A DNA stretch of 5,438 nt from Aurantimonadaceae bacterium. Lineage in GTDB: Bacteria; Pseudomonadota; Alphaproteobacteria; Rhizobiales; Rhizobiaceae. How positions within the stretch are numbered: the first letter of the stretch is position 1; the number at the start of each line of letters is the position of its first letter. Positions 1-5,438 of the stretch are shown in pieces. The stretch spans positions 1-5,438 of the forward strand of contig QIIJ01000380.1 in the NCBI GenBank assembly GCA_003232595.1. Reading direction: 5' to 3'. The notes under the pieces are model-generated. The model had not been told where the DNA came from. It did not search any database and worked only from the letters and a program-made list of their open reading frames with translations. Made by a program: the position numbers and the translations under genes.

Positions 1-353
1 CTGGACTGACTTTCATCTGCCGCGAGTTAAAACTCGAAGTCACCAACGCAAATACGCGCTTTACCAGTGCTTATCAGCAGGGTGAAATCCTGCGCTGTCC
101 GGTTGCCCACCACGATGGCAACTATTTTGCCGATAAGGTGACGCTTAAGCGGATCGAAAACCGAGGTCAGGTGGTATTCCGCTACGCTGAAGGCACAAAC
201 CCCAATGGATCGATTAATGATATTGCCGGCATTACCAATGACAAAGGCAATGTGCTCGGCATGATGCCGCACCCGGAAAACCTGATCGAAGTCTCTCACG
301 GAGGTGATGATGGCCGGGGCCTGTTTGAAAGCGCATTAGGGATGGTTGCATGA
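1..353 (+). CDS. purQ: PurQ, glutaminase subunit of FGAM synthase (3' part only)
   Basis: This is the C-terminal half of PurQ. The window's left edge cuts it, and the first full codon is at 3, leaving 116 residues before TGA 351-353. PurQ is a class I glutamine amidotransferase that hydrolyses glutamine and passes ammonia to PurL, so that FGAR is converted to FGAM in cytosolic de novo purine synthesis. Visible family marks are FICR near the start, a T-R-F-T segment, AHHDGNYF (His codons at 108 and 111), VVFRYAEGTNPNGS, DIAGI and GNVLGMMPHPEN. The His (270-272) and Glu (276-278) of that last motif are the expected members of the Cys-His-Glu triad; the nucleophile Cys lies outside the window. 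The stop overlaps the next start as ATGA, so the two genes are probably translationally coupled. The reading is intact, with no sign of decay, unlike purL downstream. The identification is very secure. Confidence 0.96.
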   Translation, partial: GLTFICRELKLEVTNANTRFTSAYQQGEILRCPVAHHDGNYFADKVTLKRIENRGQVVFRYAEGTNPNGSINDIAGITNDKGNVLGMMPHPENLIEVSHGGDDGRGLFESALGMVA

Positions 354-736
354 ATAACTTTGCTTTGGTTCTGTTTGCGGGCATGCTGGCTATTCTTTCA
401 GGTTGTCAGCAAACCAGCCGTCAATCCAATGAAAGCCCGCAAAGCATGATGGTGCGGGTAGCCACCCAGGCCCAGGCCTGTTGGTGGTTCAAGGGCAATG
501 ATCCTGCATTTGGAAAATTTCGTATGGCCGCCGAAATCAATTCACCAGCGGGCCGTCCGCGTATTCTGATCGTGCCAAAAGACAATCCGGCAGGCCTTCC
601 CAAACTTGTGGTTCAGGCACAAAGGGTCACCGGAATTACCGGTGTTGCTACCTTTGGTCCCCTGCTCGACAGCAGGGATGGCATGCGCATTCAGGAAGAC
701 GTTTCCAGATGGGCAGGTGGCGGCACTGCCTGTTAA
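350..736 (+). CDS. Small predicted lipoprotein of unknown function inside the purine operon
   Basis: This 128-residue protein is not one I recognise by name. The N-terminus is a lipoprotein signal peptide: a short polar start (MNN), a hydrophobic stretch at about residues 4-16, and the lipobox L-S-G-C at 16-19, which makes Cys19 the likely lipidated residue. The polar, Ser/Gln/Asn-rich linker after it (about 20-32) fits an exported, membrane-anchored protein. The mature domain has two more cysteines, Cys44 (in QACWWFKG) and the C-terminal Cys128, which could form a disulfide; that is inference. The start at ATG 350 is supported by AGGGA at 338-342 with a 7-nt spacer and by the ATGA overlap with purQ. 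The stop is 11 nt before purL. The position argues for co-transcription with purQ and purL, but an envelope lipoprotein has no evident part in cytosolic FGAM synthesis. I recall hypothetical genes at this position in related rhizobia, though I could not check this. Confidence 0.85.
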   Translation: MNNFALVLFAGMLAILSGCQQTSRQSNESPQSMMVRVATQAQACWWFKGNDPAFGKFRMAAEINSPAGRPRILIVPKDNPAGLPKLVVQAQRVTGITGVATFGPLLDSRDGMRIQEDVSRWAGGGTAC

Positions 737-747
737 GAATTGAAACC

Positions 748-2950
748 ATGTCCACAGCCAATGAAACCCAGATCACACCGGAAATAATCGCCGATCACGG
801 CCTCTCAAAGGATGAATGGCAGAAAATCCTGGTGCTTACAGGTCGTGAACCGAGTTTTACCGAACTTGGTATCTGGTCGGCAATGTGGAATGAGCACTGT
901 TCCTACAAGTCGTCCAAAAAGTGGCTCAGGACCCTTCCGACTGAAGGCCCCCGCGTAATTATCGGCCCTGGTGAGAATGCCGGTGTAGTTGATATTGGTG
1001 ATGGCGATGTGGTGGTGTTCAAGATGGAAAGCCACAATCACCCTTCTTATATTGAACCCTACCAGGGAGCTGCGACCGGCATTGGCGGTATTTTGCGTGA
1101 TGTATTCACCATGGGAGCACGGCCTGTTGCTGTCATGAATGCGCTCCGCTTCGGTTCCCCGGAACATCCAAAAACCCGGCATCTGGTTGCCGGTGTGGTC
1201 GCTGGTATCGGTGGTTATGGTAACTCTTTCGGTGTGCCGACGGTTGGCGGTGAGGTCAATTTTCACGCCCGTTACAATGACAATATTCTGGTCAATGCCT
1301 TTGCGGCCGGACTTGCCAAAGCTGATCAGATATTCACTTCGCAGGCAGAAGGTGTTGGGCTGCCAGTGGTTTATCTTGGTGCAAAAACCGGGCGCGACGG
1401 GGTTGGTGGCGCAACCATGGCATCTGCCGAATTTGATGATGATATTGAGGAAAAACGCCCGACCGTTCAGGTTGGTGATCCTTTTACTGAAAAGTGCCTG
1501 CTTGAGGCCTGCCTCGAACTCATGGCCTCCGGCGCGGTCATTGCCATTCAGGATATGGGAGCTGCCGGACTTACCTGTTCAGCCGTTGAGATGGGTGCAA
1601 AAGGTGATCTTGGCATTGAACTTGATCTTGATCTGGTGCCGTGCCGTGAAGAAAACATGAGCGCCTATGAAATGATGCTTTCGGAAAGCCAGGAGCGCAT
1701 GCTGATGGTGCTTCGCCCGGAGATGGAAGATCAGGCGGCGGCAATTTTCAATAAATGGGGACTGGATTTTGCAATAGTCGGCAAGACCACCGACGATCTG
1801 CGCTTTAAAATTCTGCACAAGGGAGATGAAGTTGCAAATCTGCCAATCAAGAAACTTGGCGATGAAGCACCGGAATATGACCGGCCATACATTGTTCCAG
1901 AGGTTCACGATGAACTACTTTCAGGTTCCGTGCCAAAAGTTGAAGATTTCAACAATGCGCTGCTCACTTTGCTAGCTTCTCCCGATATAGCCTCCAAACG
2001 CTGGGTCTTCGAACAATATGATACCCTCATCCAGGCAAATACAATCCAGTTGCCCGGCGGCGATGCCGGCGTCATCAGGGTTGATGGCCATGAGACCAAA
2101 GCACTGGCATTTTCCAGTGATGTCACGCCTCGTTATTGCGAAGCAGACCCTTATGAGGGCGGGGCTGTCGCCGAGTGCTTCCGCAATCTGTGTGCAGTCG
2201 GTGCCGAGCCACTGGCAGCAACAGACAATCTGAACTTTGGCAATCCGGAAAAACCGGTAATCATGGGACAGTTGGTCCGCGCCATTGAAGGTATCGGTGA
2301 TGCCTGTCGCGCACTTGAAATGCCTGTAGTTTCAGGCAATGTTTCGCTTTATAATGAAACCCAGGGCCAGGACTATTGGCGGTGTGGGACTGATCGACGA
2401 TTACAAGACATGTGTCGGTATTGGCAGCGCAAATGAAGGTGACCGCATTTTCCTGATTGGCACCCACGGCGACCATCTTGGTCAATCGCTCTATTTGCGC
2501 GAATTACTCGGGCGTGAAGACGGCCCTCCCCCACCGGTTGATCTGACAATGGAAAAATTGCACGGCGAATTTGTTCGTGCGTCCATCCGATCAGGCTACA
2601 TCACCGCCTGTCATGATCTGTCTGACGGTGGATTTGCAATCGCAATAGCAGAAATGTGTATTGCCTGCAGCTTGGGAGCTGATATCACAATTAACACAGA
2701 TAATCTGCATGCTGCCCTGTTCGGTGAAGACCAGTCGCGCTATATTGTCAGCGTAAAGAATGAAAATCCGGGTATATTCCCGGCAAATGCGGAATCCGCG
2801 GGCATATCAATTCAACGATTGGGTACATTTCAGGGCGACACATTGGCGATTAACGATACTATCACCTTATCTGTAACAACTATGCGCGCTGCTAACGAGA
2901 ACTGGCTACCAGACTATATGTCTGACAACAGCGCAACGGAGGTCAACTGA
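748..2950 (+). pseudogene. purL: PurL, FGAM synthase large subunit, frameshifted (probable 17-nt deletion)
   Basis: PurL of the small bacterial type, which with PurQ and PurS makes FGAM from FGAR, ATP and glutamine-derived ammonia. The start chosen is ATG 748, matching the short N-terminus usual in the family; the ribosome site is weak (AAGAA about 735-739). The first frame encodes 562 residues and stops at TGA 2434-2436. It carries MWNEHCSYKSS (His50, the expected catalytic His), MESHNHPSYIEPYQGAATG (94-112), MGAAGLTCSAVEMGAKGDLG, AYEMMLSESQERML, SSDVTPRY (456-463) and GNVSLYNET. After codon 2368-2370 the homology ends and resumes in the next frame at 2372 with TIGGVGLIDDY, then GPPPPVDL, HDLSDGG, LFGEDQSRY and NENWLPDYM, ending at TGA 2948-2950. 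The conserved link (about A/G-I-L-P-T-P) is absent, so a 17-nt loss fits; restoring it gives 739 residues, the usual length. As read, the product lacks its C-terminal quarter. A sequence error cannot be excluded. Confidence 0.88.
2938..2942 (+). promoter_or_regulatory. Strong ribosome binding site for bolA, inside the purL 3' end
   Basis: GGAGG lies 8 nt before ATG 2951 and within the last codons of purL. It decides the bolA start at 2951 over the in-frame ATG at 2957. Because it is a near-perfect Shine-Dalgarno sequence, bolA could be translated independently even when ribosomes leave purL early at 2436, although transcriptional polarity from the long untranslated stretch could still reduce it. 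Confidence 0.75.
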
Positions 2951-3184
2951 ATGGCAATGGATGCGGGCGAAATCGAAAAAATGATCCAGGATGCAATTCC
3001 CGATGCGGCAATTTCCATCCGCGATCTTGCAGGCGATGGTGATCACTATGCGGCTGAAGTAGTTTCAGAAAGCTTTCGCGGCAAAAGCCGGGTGCAACAG
3101 CACCAGATGATCTATCAGGCTCTCAAAGGCAAAATGGGTGGAGAACTTCATGCACTTGCCCTGCAAACCAGCGCCCCGAAATGA
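2951..3184 (+). CDS. bolA: BolA-family protein (Fe-S cluster partner of the CGFS glutaredoxin)
   Basis: This 77-residue protein has the size and fold signature of BolA/YrbA-like proteins. The core motif at about 39-51, VSESFRGKSRVQQH, matches the class II KH-like helix region (F-x-G-K-S-R-v-x-x-H). The C-terminal LHALALQT (66-73) contains the invariant His67 that ligates the shared [2Fe-2S] cluster in BolA-glutaredoxin complexes. The GDGDHY loop (28-33) carries His32 in the variable loop that supplies the other ligand position in the family. BolA proteins bind monothiol CGFS glutaredoxins and act in Fe-S cluster trafficking or iron sensing in the cytosol; that role is family knowledge. The ATG follows the purL stop with no gap, so the gene is part of the purine operon. 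grxD follows after 125 bp, giving the partner pair side by side. BolA2-like is a reasonable subclass, but the symbol is generic. Confidence 0.93.
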   Translation: MAMDAGEIEKMIQDAIPDAAISIRDLAGDGDHYAAEVVSESFRGKSRVQQHQMIYQALKGKMGGELHALALQTSAPK

Positions 3185-3234
3185 CATTCCCGGCGGTCAA
3201 TCAGGGCTTGCACTTCAAATCTCTGGACATTAAT

Positions 3235-3263
3235 TTGACAAGAACGTATTATGGCCTTTGAAT
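3235..3263 (+). promoter_or_regulatory. Possible sigma-70-type promoter for grxD
   Basis: In the 125-bp gap between bolA and grxD there is a perfect TTGACA (3235-3240), a 17-bp spacer, and TTGAAT (3258-3263), which matches TATAAT at 4 of 6 positions. Transcription would begin about 40 nt before the grxD ATG. I see no terminator hairpin after bolA, so grxD could be expressed both from this site and by read-through. The -10 match is only fair, so this is a candidate. Confidence 0.45.
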
Positions 3264-3309
3264 ATGTTTATTTTACGCACCAGGTACATTTGGTGAAAGG
3301 AAACCAACC

Positions 3310-3648
3310 ATGAGCATGCACGAATTTATCGACAACCAGGTCAAGAACAATGATGTGGTTCTCTTCATGAAAGGAACACCGGATTCTCCCCAATGCGGTT
3401 TTTCCGGTCAAATGGTGCAAATCCTTGACTACCTTGGCGTTGAATATAAAGGCGTCAATGTGCTTGAGGATACTGATCTTCGCCAGGGCATCAAGGACTA
3501 TACCCAGTGGCCAACCGTACCGCAGACCTATGTCAAAGGTGAATTTGTCGGTGGTTGTGATATTGTCCGCGAAATGTTCCAGCAGGGTGAGCTGCAGCAG
3601 TTTTTTACGGAAAAAGGTGTTCCAATGAATGGCAAAGCCGAAGCCTGA
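3310..3648 (+). CDS. grxD: Monothiol CGFS glutaredoxin (Grx4/GrxD family)
   Basis: This 112-residue single-domain glutaredoxin has the monothiol active site CGFS at 29-32, preceded by the conserved FMKGTPDSPQ; Lys21 is the expected glutathione contact. The glutathione-binding elements WPTVPQTYVKGEFVGGCD (67-84) are complete. Proteins of this class bind a glutathione-coordinated [2Fe-2S] cluster as homodimers or with BolA and pass it to target apoproteins; they are poor general disulfide reductases. The BolA gene directly upstream is the expected partner. ATG 3310 is supported by AAGGA at 3297-3301 with an 8-nt spacer; the in-frame ATG at 3316 (Met3) has a less suitable distance. Length is normal for the bacterial Grx4 type, and the frame is intact. 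The gene may have its own promoter in the preceding gap. It converges on ttcA with 13 bp between the stop codons. Confidence 0.96.
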   Translation: MSMHEFIDNQVKNNDVVLFMKGTPDSPQCGFSGQMVQILDYLGVEYKGVNVLEDTDLRQGIKDYTQWPTVPQTYVKGEFVGGCDIVREMFQQGELQQFFTEKGVPMNGKAEA

Positions 3649-3661
3649 TTATACCATCCCG

Positions 3662-4567
3662 TTAGACATCTTCATCGAAGCCGATGGGTCTTTCAGCAGC
3701 TTTATTTTGATCCACTGATAAACCAGCAAAATCGAACAGTTTTTTGTCAAGCAGATGGCTGGGGCGAACATTTGTCAGTGCTCGAATCATTGAATCTTTG
3801 CGCCCGGGCATACGGGCTTCGATATCGGCCAGCATTTGTTTGATTATGTTGCGTTGAAGACCGTCCTGTGAACCACAAAGATCACATGGGATAATCGGAA
3901 ACCCCATGGCCGTTGCAAATTTCTCAAGATCAGCCTCGGCACAAAGACTCAAGGGCCGCATTACCATAATATCACCCTCATCATTGAGCAGCTTGGGCGA
4001 CATGGAGGCTATGCGTCCACCGTGGAAAAGATTGATAAAAAGCGTCTCCAGAATATCCTCGCGGTGATGGCCGAGTATCAGCGCTTCACACCCCTCCTCC
4101 CGCGCCACCCGGTAAAGGTTGCCGCGCCGCAACCGGGAACACAACGAGCAATAGGTCGCCGTTTGCGGCAGTTTGTCGATCACCACCGAATAGGTATCGA
4201 CATATTCGATACGGTGTTCAATGCTGTTACGGCCAAGCCAGTCCGGCAGAATATGTTTTGGAAAATTCGGTTGGCCCTGATCCAGATTGCAGGCCATAAG
4301 ATCAACCGGTAATAGTCCGCGCCATTGCAGGTCCAGCAGGATAGCCATGAGCCCGTATGAATCTTTACCACCCGAAAGGCCAACCAGCCAGCGCGGACGC
4401 TTGCCGGAGTTTTTGCCGGGCAGCATTGCATAATCCTCGATTGCCTGCCGCGTCAGCCGCACCAGCCGCTTGCGCAGTTTTGCAAATTCAACACCCGAAG
4501 GTACATTACGAAACATCGGATGACAGGTGTCTGTCGCATCAGATGCTTTCAACAATGTTTCGGGCAT
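3662..4567 (-). CDS. ttcA: TtcA, tRNA cytidine(32) 2-sulfurtransferase
   Basis: This 301-residue protein matches TtcA, which uses ATP and a [4Fe-4S] cluster to thiolate cytidine 32 in the anticodon loop of certain tRNAs. Counting from ATG at 4567, the PP-loop ATP-pyrophosphatase motif SGGKDS is at 65-70. The cluster cysteines are the C-x-x-C of YCSLCSRLRRG (140 and 143) and the third, Cys231, in IIPCDLCGSQ. GHHREDILETLF (166-177) and the late segment PSHLLDKKLFDF are also typical. An in-frame TTG at 4579 would add four residues, but ATG 4567 is preferred because GAGG (4574-4577) sits 6 nt before it. rpsD lies upstream on the same strand with a terminator between, so ttcA probably depends on its own weak promoter or on read-through. 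The end is a short acidic tail beyond the conserved domain. All motifs are present, and I see nothing to suggest loss of function. Confidence 0.96.
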   Translation of the reverse strand: MPETLLKASDATDTCHPMFRNVPSGVEFAKLRKRLVRLTRQAIEDYAMLPGKNSGKRPRWLVGLSGGKDSYGLMAILLDLQWRGLLPVDLMACNLDQGQPNFPKHILPDWLGRNSIEHRIEYVDTYSVVIDKLPQTATYCSLCSRLRRGNLYRVAREEGCEALILGHHREDILETLFINLFHGGRIASMSPKLLNDEGDIMVMRPLSLCAEADLEKFATAMGFPIIPCDLCGSQDGLQRNIIKQMLADIEARMPGRKDSMIRALTNVRPSHLLDKKLFDFAGLSVDQNKAAERPIGFDEDV

Positions 4568-4573
4568 GAGTGA

Positions 4574-4577
4574 CCTC
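4574..4577 (-). promoter_or_regulatory. Ribosome binding site that decides the ttcA start
   Basis: On the minus strand GAGG lies 6 nt before ATG 4567. It overlaps the alternative TTG codon at 4579-4577, which makes that upstream start unlikely. Confidence 0.6.
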
Positions 4578-4603
4578 AATTTGGTTTTTCAGATTACACA
4601 TAC

Positions 4604-4634
4604 AAAAAAGGCCGCACAATCCGGCGGCCCTTTT
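4604..4634 (-). terminator. Intrinsic terminator after rpsD
   Basis: Read on the minus strand, a 6-bp all-GC stem pairs GGCCGC (4629-4624) with GCGGCC (4615-4610) around an 8-nt loop and is followed directly by six T residues (4609-4604). It begins about 25 nt after the rpsD stop. On the plus strand the same hairpin is followed by C then TTTT (4631-4634), so it may work weakly in that direction as well, though no plus-strand gene ends nearby. Confidence 0.85.
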
Positions 4635-4654
4635 AATTTGGAATTATTCCGCAT

Positions 4655-5272
4655 TTAACGGGAATAAAACTCGACCACCAGGTTTGGCTCCATCTGCACA
4701 GGATAGGGTACATCCGCAAAAGCCGGAATGGAGACCATGTTGGCAGTCATTTTGTTGTGGTCGGCCGATATGTATTCAGGCACATCGCGCTCAGCCAGCT
4801 GGTTCGCTTCCAAAACGAATGCAAGTTGCCTGGATTTCTCGCGAACCTCAATCACATCACCCGGCTTGCAGCGGTAGCTCGGGATATTGACACGCTTGCC
4901 GTTGACCTTGATATGGCCGTGATTAATGAACTGACGGGCGGCAAATACAGTTGCCACAAATTTGGCACGGTAGACAATCGCATCAAGGCGGGCCTCCAGC
5001 AGACCGATAAGGTTTTCAGAGGTATCGCCCTTGATACGGTTGGCTTCGGCATAAATCTTGCGAAATTGCTTTTCCGAAATATTGCCGTAGTAGCCCTTGA
5101 GCTTCTGCTTGGCGCGAAGCTGGATACCGAAATCTGATATCTTGCTTTTGCGACGCTGGCCGTGTTCGCCCGGTCCATAATTGCGGCGGTTGACCGGACT
5201 CTTCGGGCGACCCCAGATGTTCTCGCCCATGCGGCGGTCAATTTTATATTTGGTAGAGAGACGCTTGCTCAT
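4655..5272 (-). CDS. rpsD: 30S ribosomal protein S4 (zinc-free form)
   Basis: This 205-residue protein is S4, a primary 16S rRNA-binding protein that nucleates assembly of the 30S body and helps control decoding fidelity. The N-terminal MSKRLSTKYKIDRRMGENIWG and the RRNYGPGEHGQRRKSKISDFG segment (29-49) are typical of the alphaproteobacterial form. There is no Cys cluster near the N-terminus, so it is the zinc-independent type. The S4 RNA-binding domain runs from about LEARLD (92-97) through FINHGHIKVNGKRVNIPSYRC to about residue 155, and the protein ends in the expected VVEFYSR. ATG 5272 is supported by GAGGAA (5283-5278) with a 5-nt spacer. The gene stands apart from any ribosomal operon here, as is common for rpsD in this group. 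It has a leader of about 140 bp upstream and a strong terminator downstream. S4 often controls its own synthesis in other bacteria, and no such site can be shown from this sequence. Confidence 0.98.
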   Translation of the reverse strand: MSKRLSTKYKIDRRMGENIWGRPKSPVNRRNYGPGEHGQRRKSKISDFGIQLRAKQKLKGYYGNISEKQFRKIYAEANRIKGDTSENLIGLLEARLDAIVYRAKFVATVFAARQFINHGHIKVNGKRVNIPSYRCKPGDVIEVREKSRQLAFVLEANQLAERDVPEYISADHNKMTANMVSIPAFADVPYPVQMEPNLVVEFYSR

Positions 5273-5277
5273 CGTAA

Positions 5278-5283
5278 TTCCTC
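5278..5283 (-). promoter_or_regulatory. Ribosome binding site of rpsD
   Basis: GAGGAA on the minus strand ends 5 nt before ATG 5272, a strong match as expected for a highly translated ribosomal protein gene. Confidence 0.7.
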
Positions 5284-5288
5284 AATGG

Positions 5289-5305
5289 TTCCAGGAGCGC
5301 TGGAA
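5289..5305 (-). other. Small hairpin in the rpsD leader
   Basis: TTCCAG (5305-5300 read on the minus strand) pairs with CTGGAA (5294-5289) around a 5-nt loop, 5 nt upstream of the rpsD ribosome binding site. It would form in the rpsD mRNA leader and could affect translation start, but a 6-bp perfect hairpin is also possible by chance. Confidence 0.35.
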
Positions 5306-5410
5306 ATCAGCACCCCGTTCAGGTTGGAATACGCCCTCCTTTGCCCGGCTATTCAGGATAGCACGGCTGACAGAAATCGCACGGCAAGGCGGTTGATTTC
5401 ACGGGTCATA

Positions 5411-5435
5411 TAAAAGCGGGCCAAAATGACCCGCT
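5411..5435 (-). terminator. Probable terminator of a minus-strand gene beyond the right edge
   Basis: On the minus strand AGCGGG (5435-5430) pairs with CCCGCT (5420-5415) around a 9-nt loop and runs into a T-rich tract, TTTT then ATAT (5415-5408). This would end a gene entering from the right edge and separate it from rpsD. The plus-strand direction cannot be judged, because the window stops three bases after the stem. Confidence 0.6.
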
Positions 5436-5438
5436 GAT

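Noticed and set aside
709..747. Longer purL start at ATG 709
   Set aside because: It would overlap the lipoprotein end and add 13 residues (beginning MGRWRHC) that do not resemble PurL N-termini. ATG 748 starts at the usual family position.
805..1266. 153-codon open frame on the minus strand inside purL
   Set aside because: It is antisense to strongly conserved PurL coding sequence, has no recognisable protein features and no visible ribosome site, so it is a shadow frame.
1139..1660. 173-codon open frame in an alternate plus frame of purL
   Set aside because: It lies wholly inside a conserved PurL region in another frame, and its translation is low-complexity and unlike any family I know.
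2350..2380. Programmed ribosomal frameshift in purL
   Set aside because: There is no convincing slippery heptamer, stimulatory stem or internal Shine-Dalgarno at the junction, and a shifted product would still lack the conserved A/G-I-L-P-T-P residues. A deletion explains the sequence better.
2339..2950. A separate gene starting at ATG 2339
   Set aside because: Its first eleven codons read NVSLYNET DNA in the wrong frame, and only from 2372 does it show PurL homology. It is the displaced C-terminal part of purL, not an independent gene.
5340..5400. rpsD promoter in the leader (TTGCCG and TATCCT on the minus strand)
   Set aside because: The two elements are 21 bp apart, too far for a normal sigma-70 spacing, and other pairings match poorly. 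A promoter is expected here, but I cannot place it.
4852..5413. Open frames overlapping rpsD and its leader on both strands (such as 4852-5241 minus and 5162-5413 plus)
   Set aside because: They are alternate frames of the clear rpsD gene or extend from it into the leader, without ribosome sites or recognisable motifs.
1..5438. Mobile elements, CRISPR arrays, tRNA genes or a novel defence or biosynthetic system
   Set aside because: I saw no terminal inverted repeats, transposase or integrase motifs, regularly spaced repeats or cloverleaf-like sequence. Apart from the small lipoprotein, every gene belongs to a known housekeeping family.

Overview
The window looks like an ordinary chromosomal housekeeping segment from an alphaproteobacterium, most likely of the Hyphomicrobiales (Rhizobiales). 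The protein sequences support this: a small-type PurL working with a separate PurQ, a zinc-free 205-residue S4, a CGFS glutaredoxin beside a BolA, and TtcA next to rpsD. From memory this gene order resembles that of rhizobia and Brucella. Base composition looks moderate, which would suit a lower-GC member of the group. The assignment to an order is inference.

Left part, plus strand (1-3648): the 3' end of purQ, a small lipoprotein gene starting within the purQ stop (ATGA overlap), purL, bolA starting directly after the purL stop, then a 125-bp gap with a promoter-like sequence, and grxD. PurQ and PurL, with PurS, form the enzyme that makes FGAM in purine synthesis. BolA and the CGFS glutaredoxin are a well-known partner pair in Fe-S cluster handling. 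Right part, minus strand (5438-3662): a terminator of a gene beyond the right edge, a leader of about 140 bp, rpsD, a clear intrinsic terminator, and ttcA (tRNA 2-thiocytidine synthesis). ttcA ends only 13 bp from the end of the convergent grxD.

The main anomaly is in purL. Its reading frame breaks at about 2370/2371. The first part reads a normal PurL up to the conserved NVSLYNET segment, and the rest continues normally in the next frame. The conserved stretch between them (family consensus roughly G/A-I-L-P-T-P) is missing, so the break is best explained by a 17-nt deletion and not by a one-base error. Restoring 17 nt gives a protein of 739 residues, about the normal family length. About 210 nt upstream, a second conserved loop also appears two residues short. 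Either purL is a decaying or recently broken gene, which would predict purine auxotrophy unless another copy exists, or this stretch contains sequence or assembly errors.

I found no mobile element, CRISPR array, RNA gene or obviously novel system. No gene-free stretch exceeds 300 bases.
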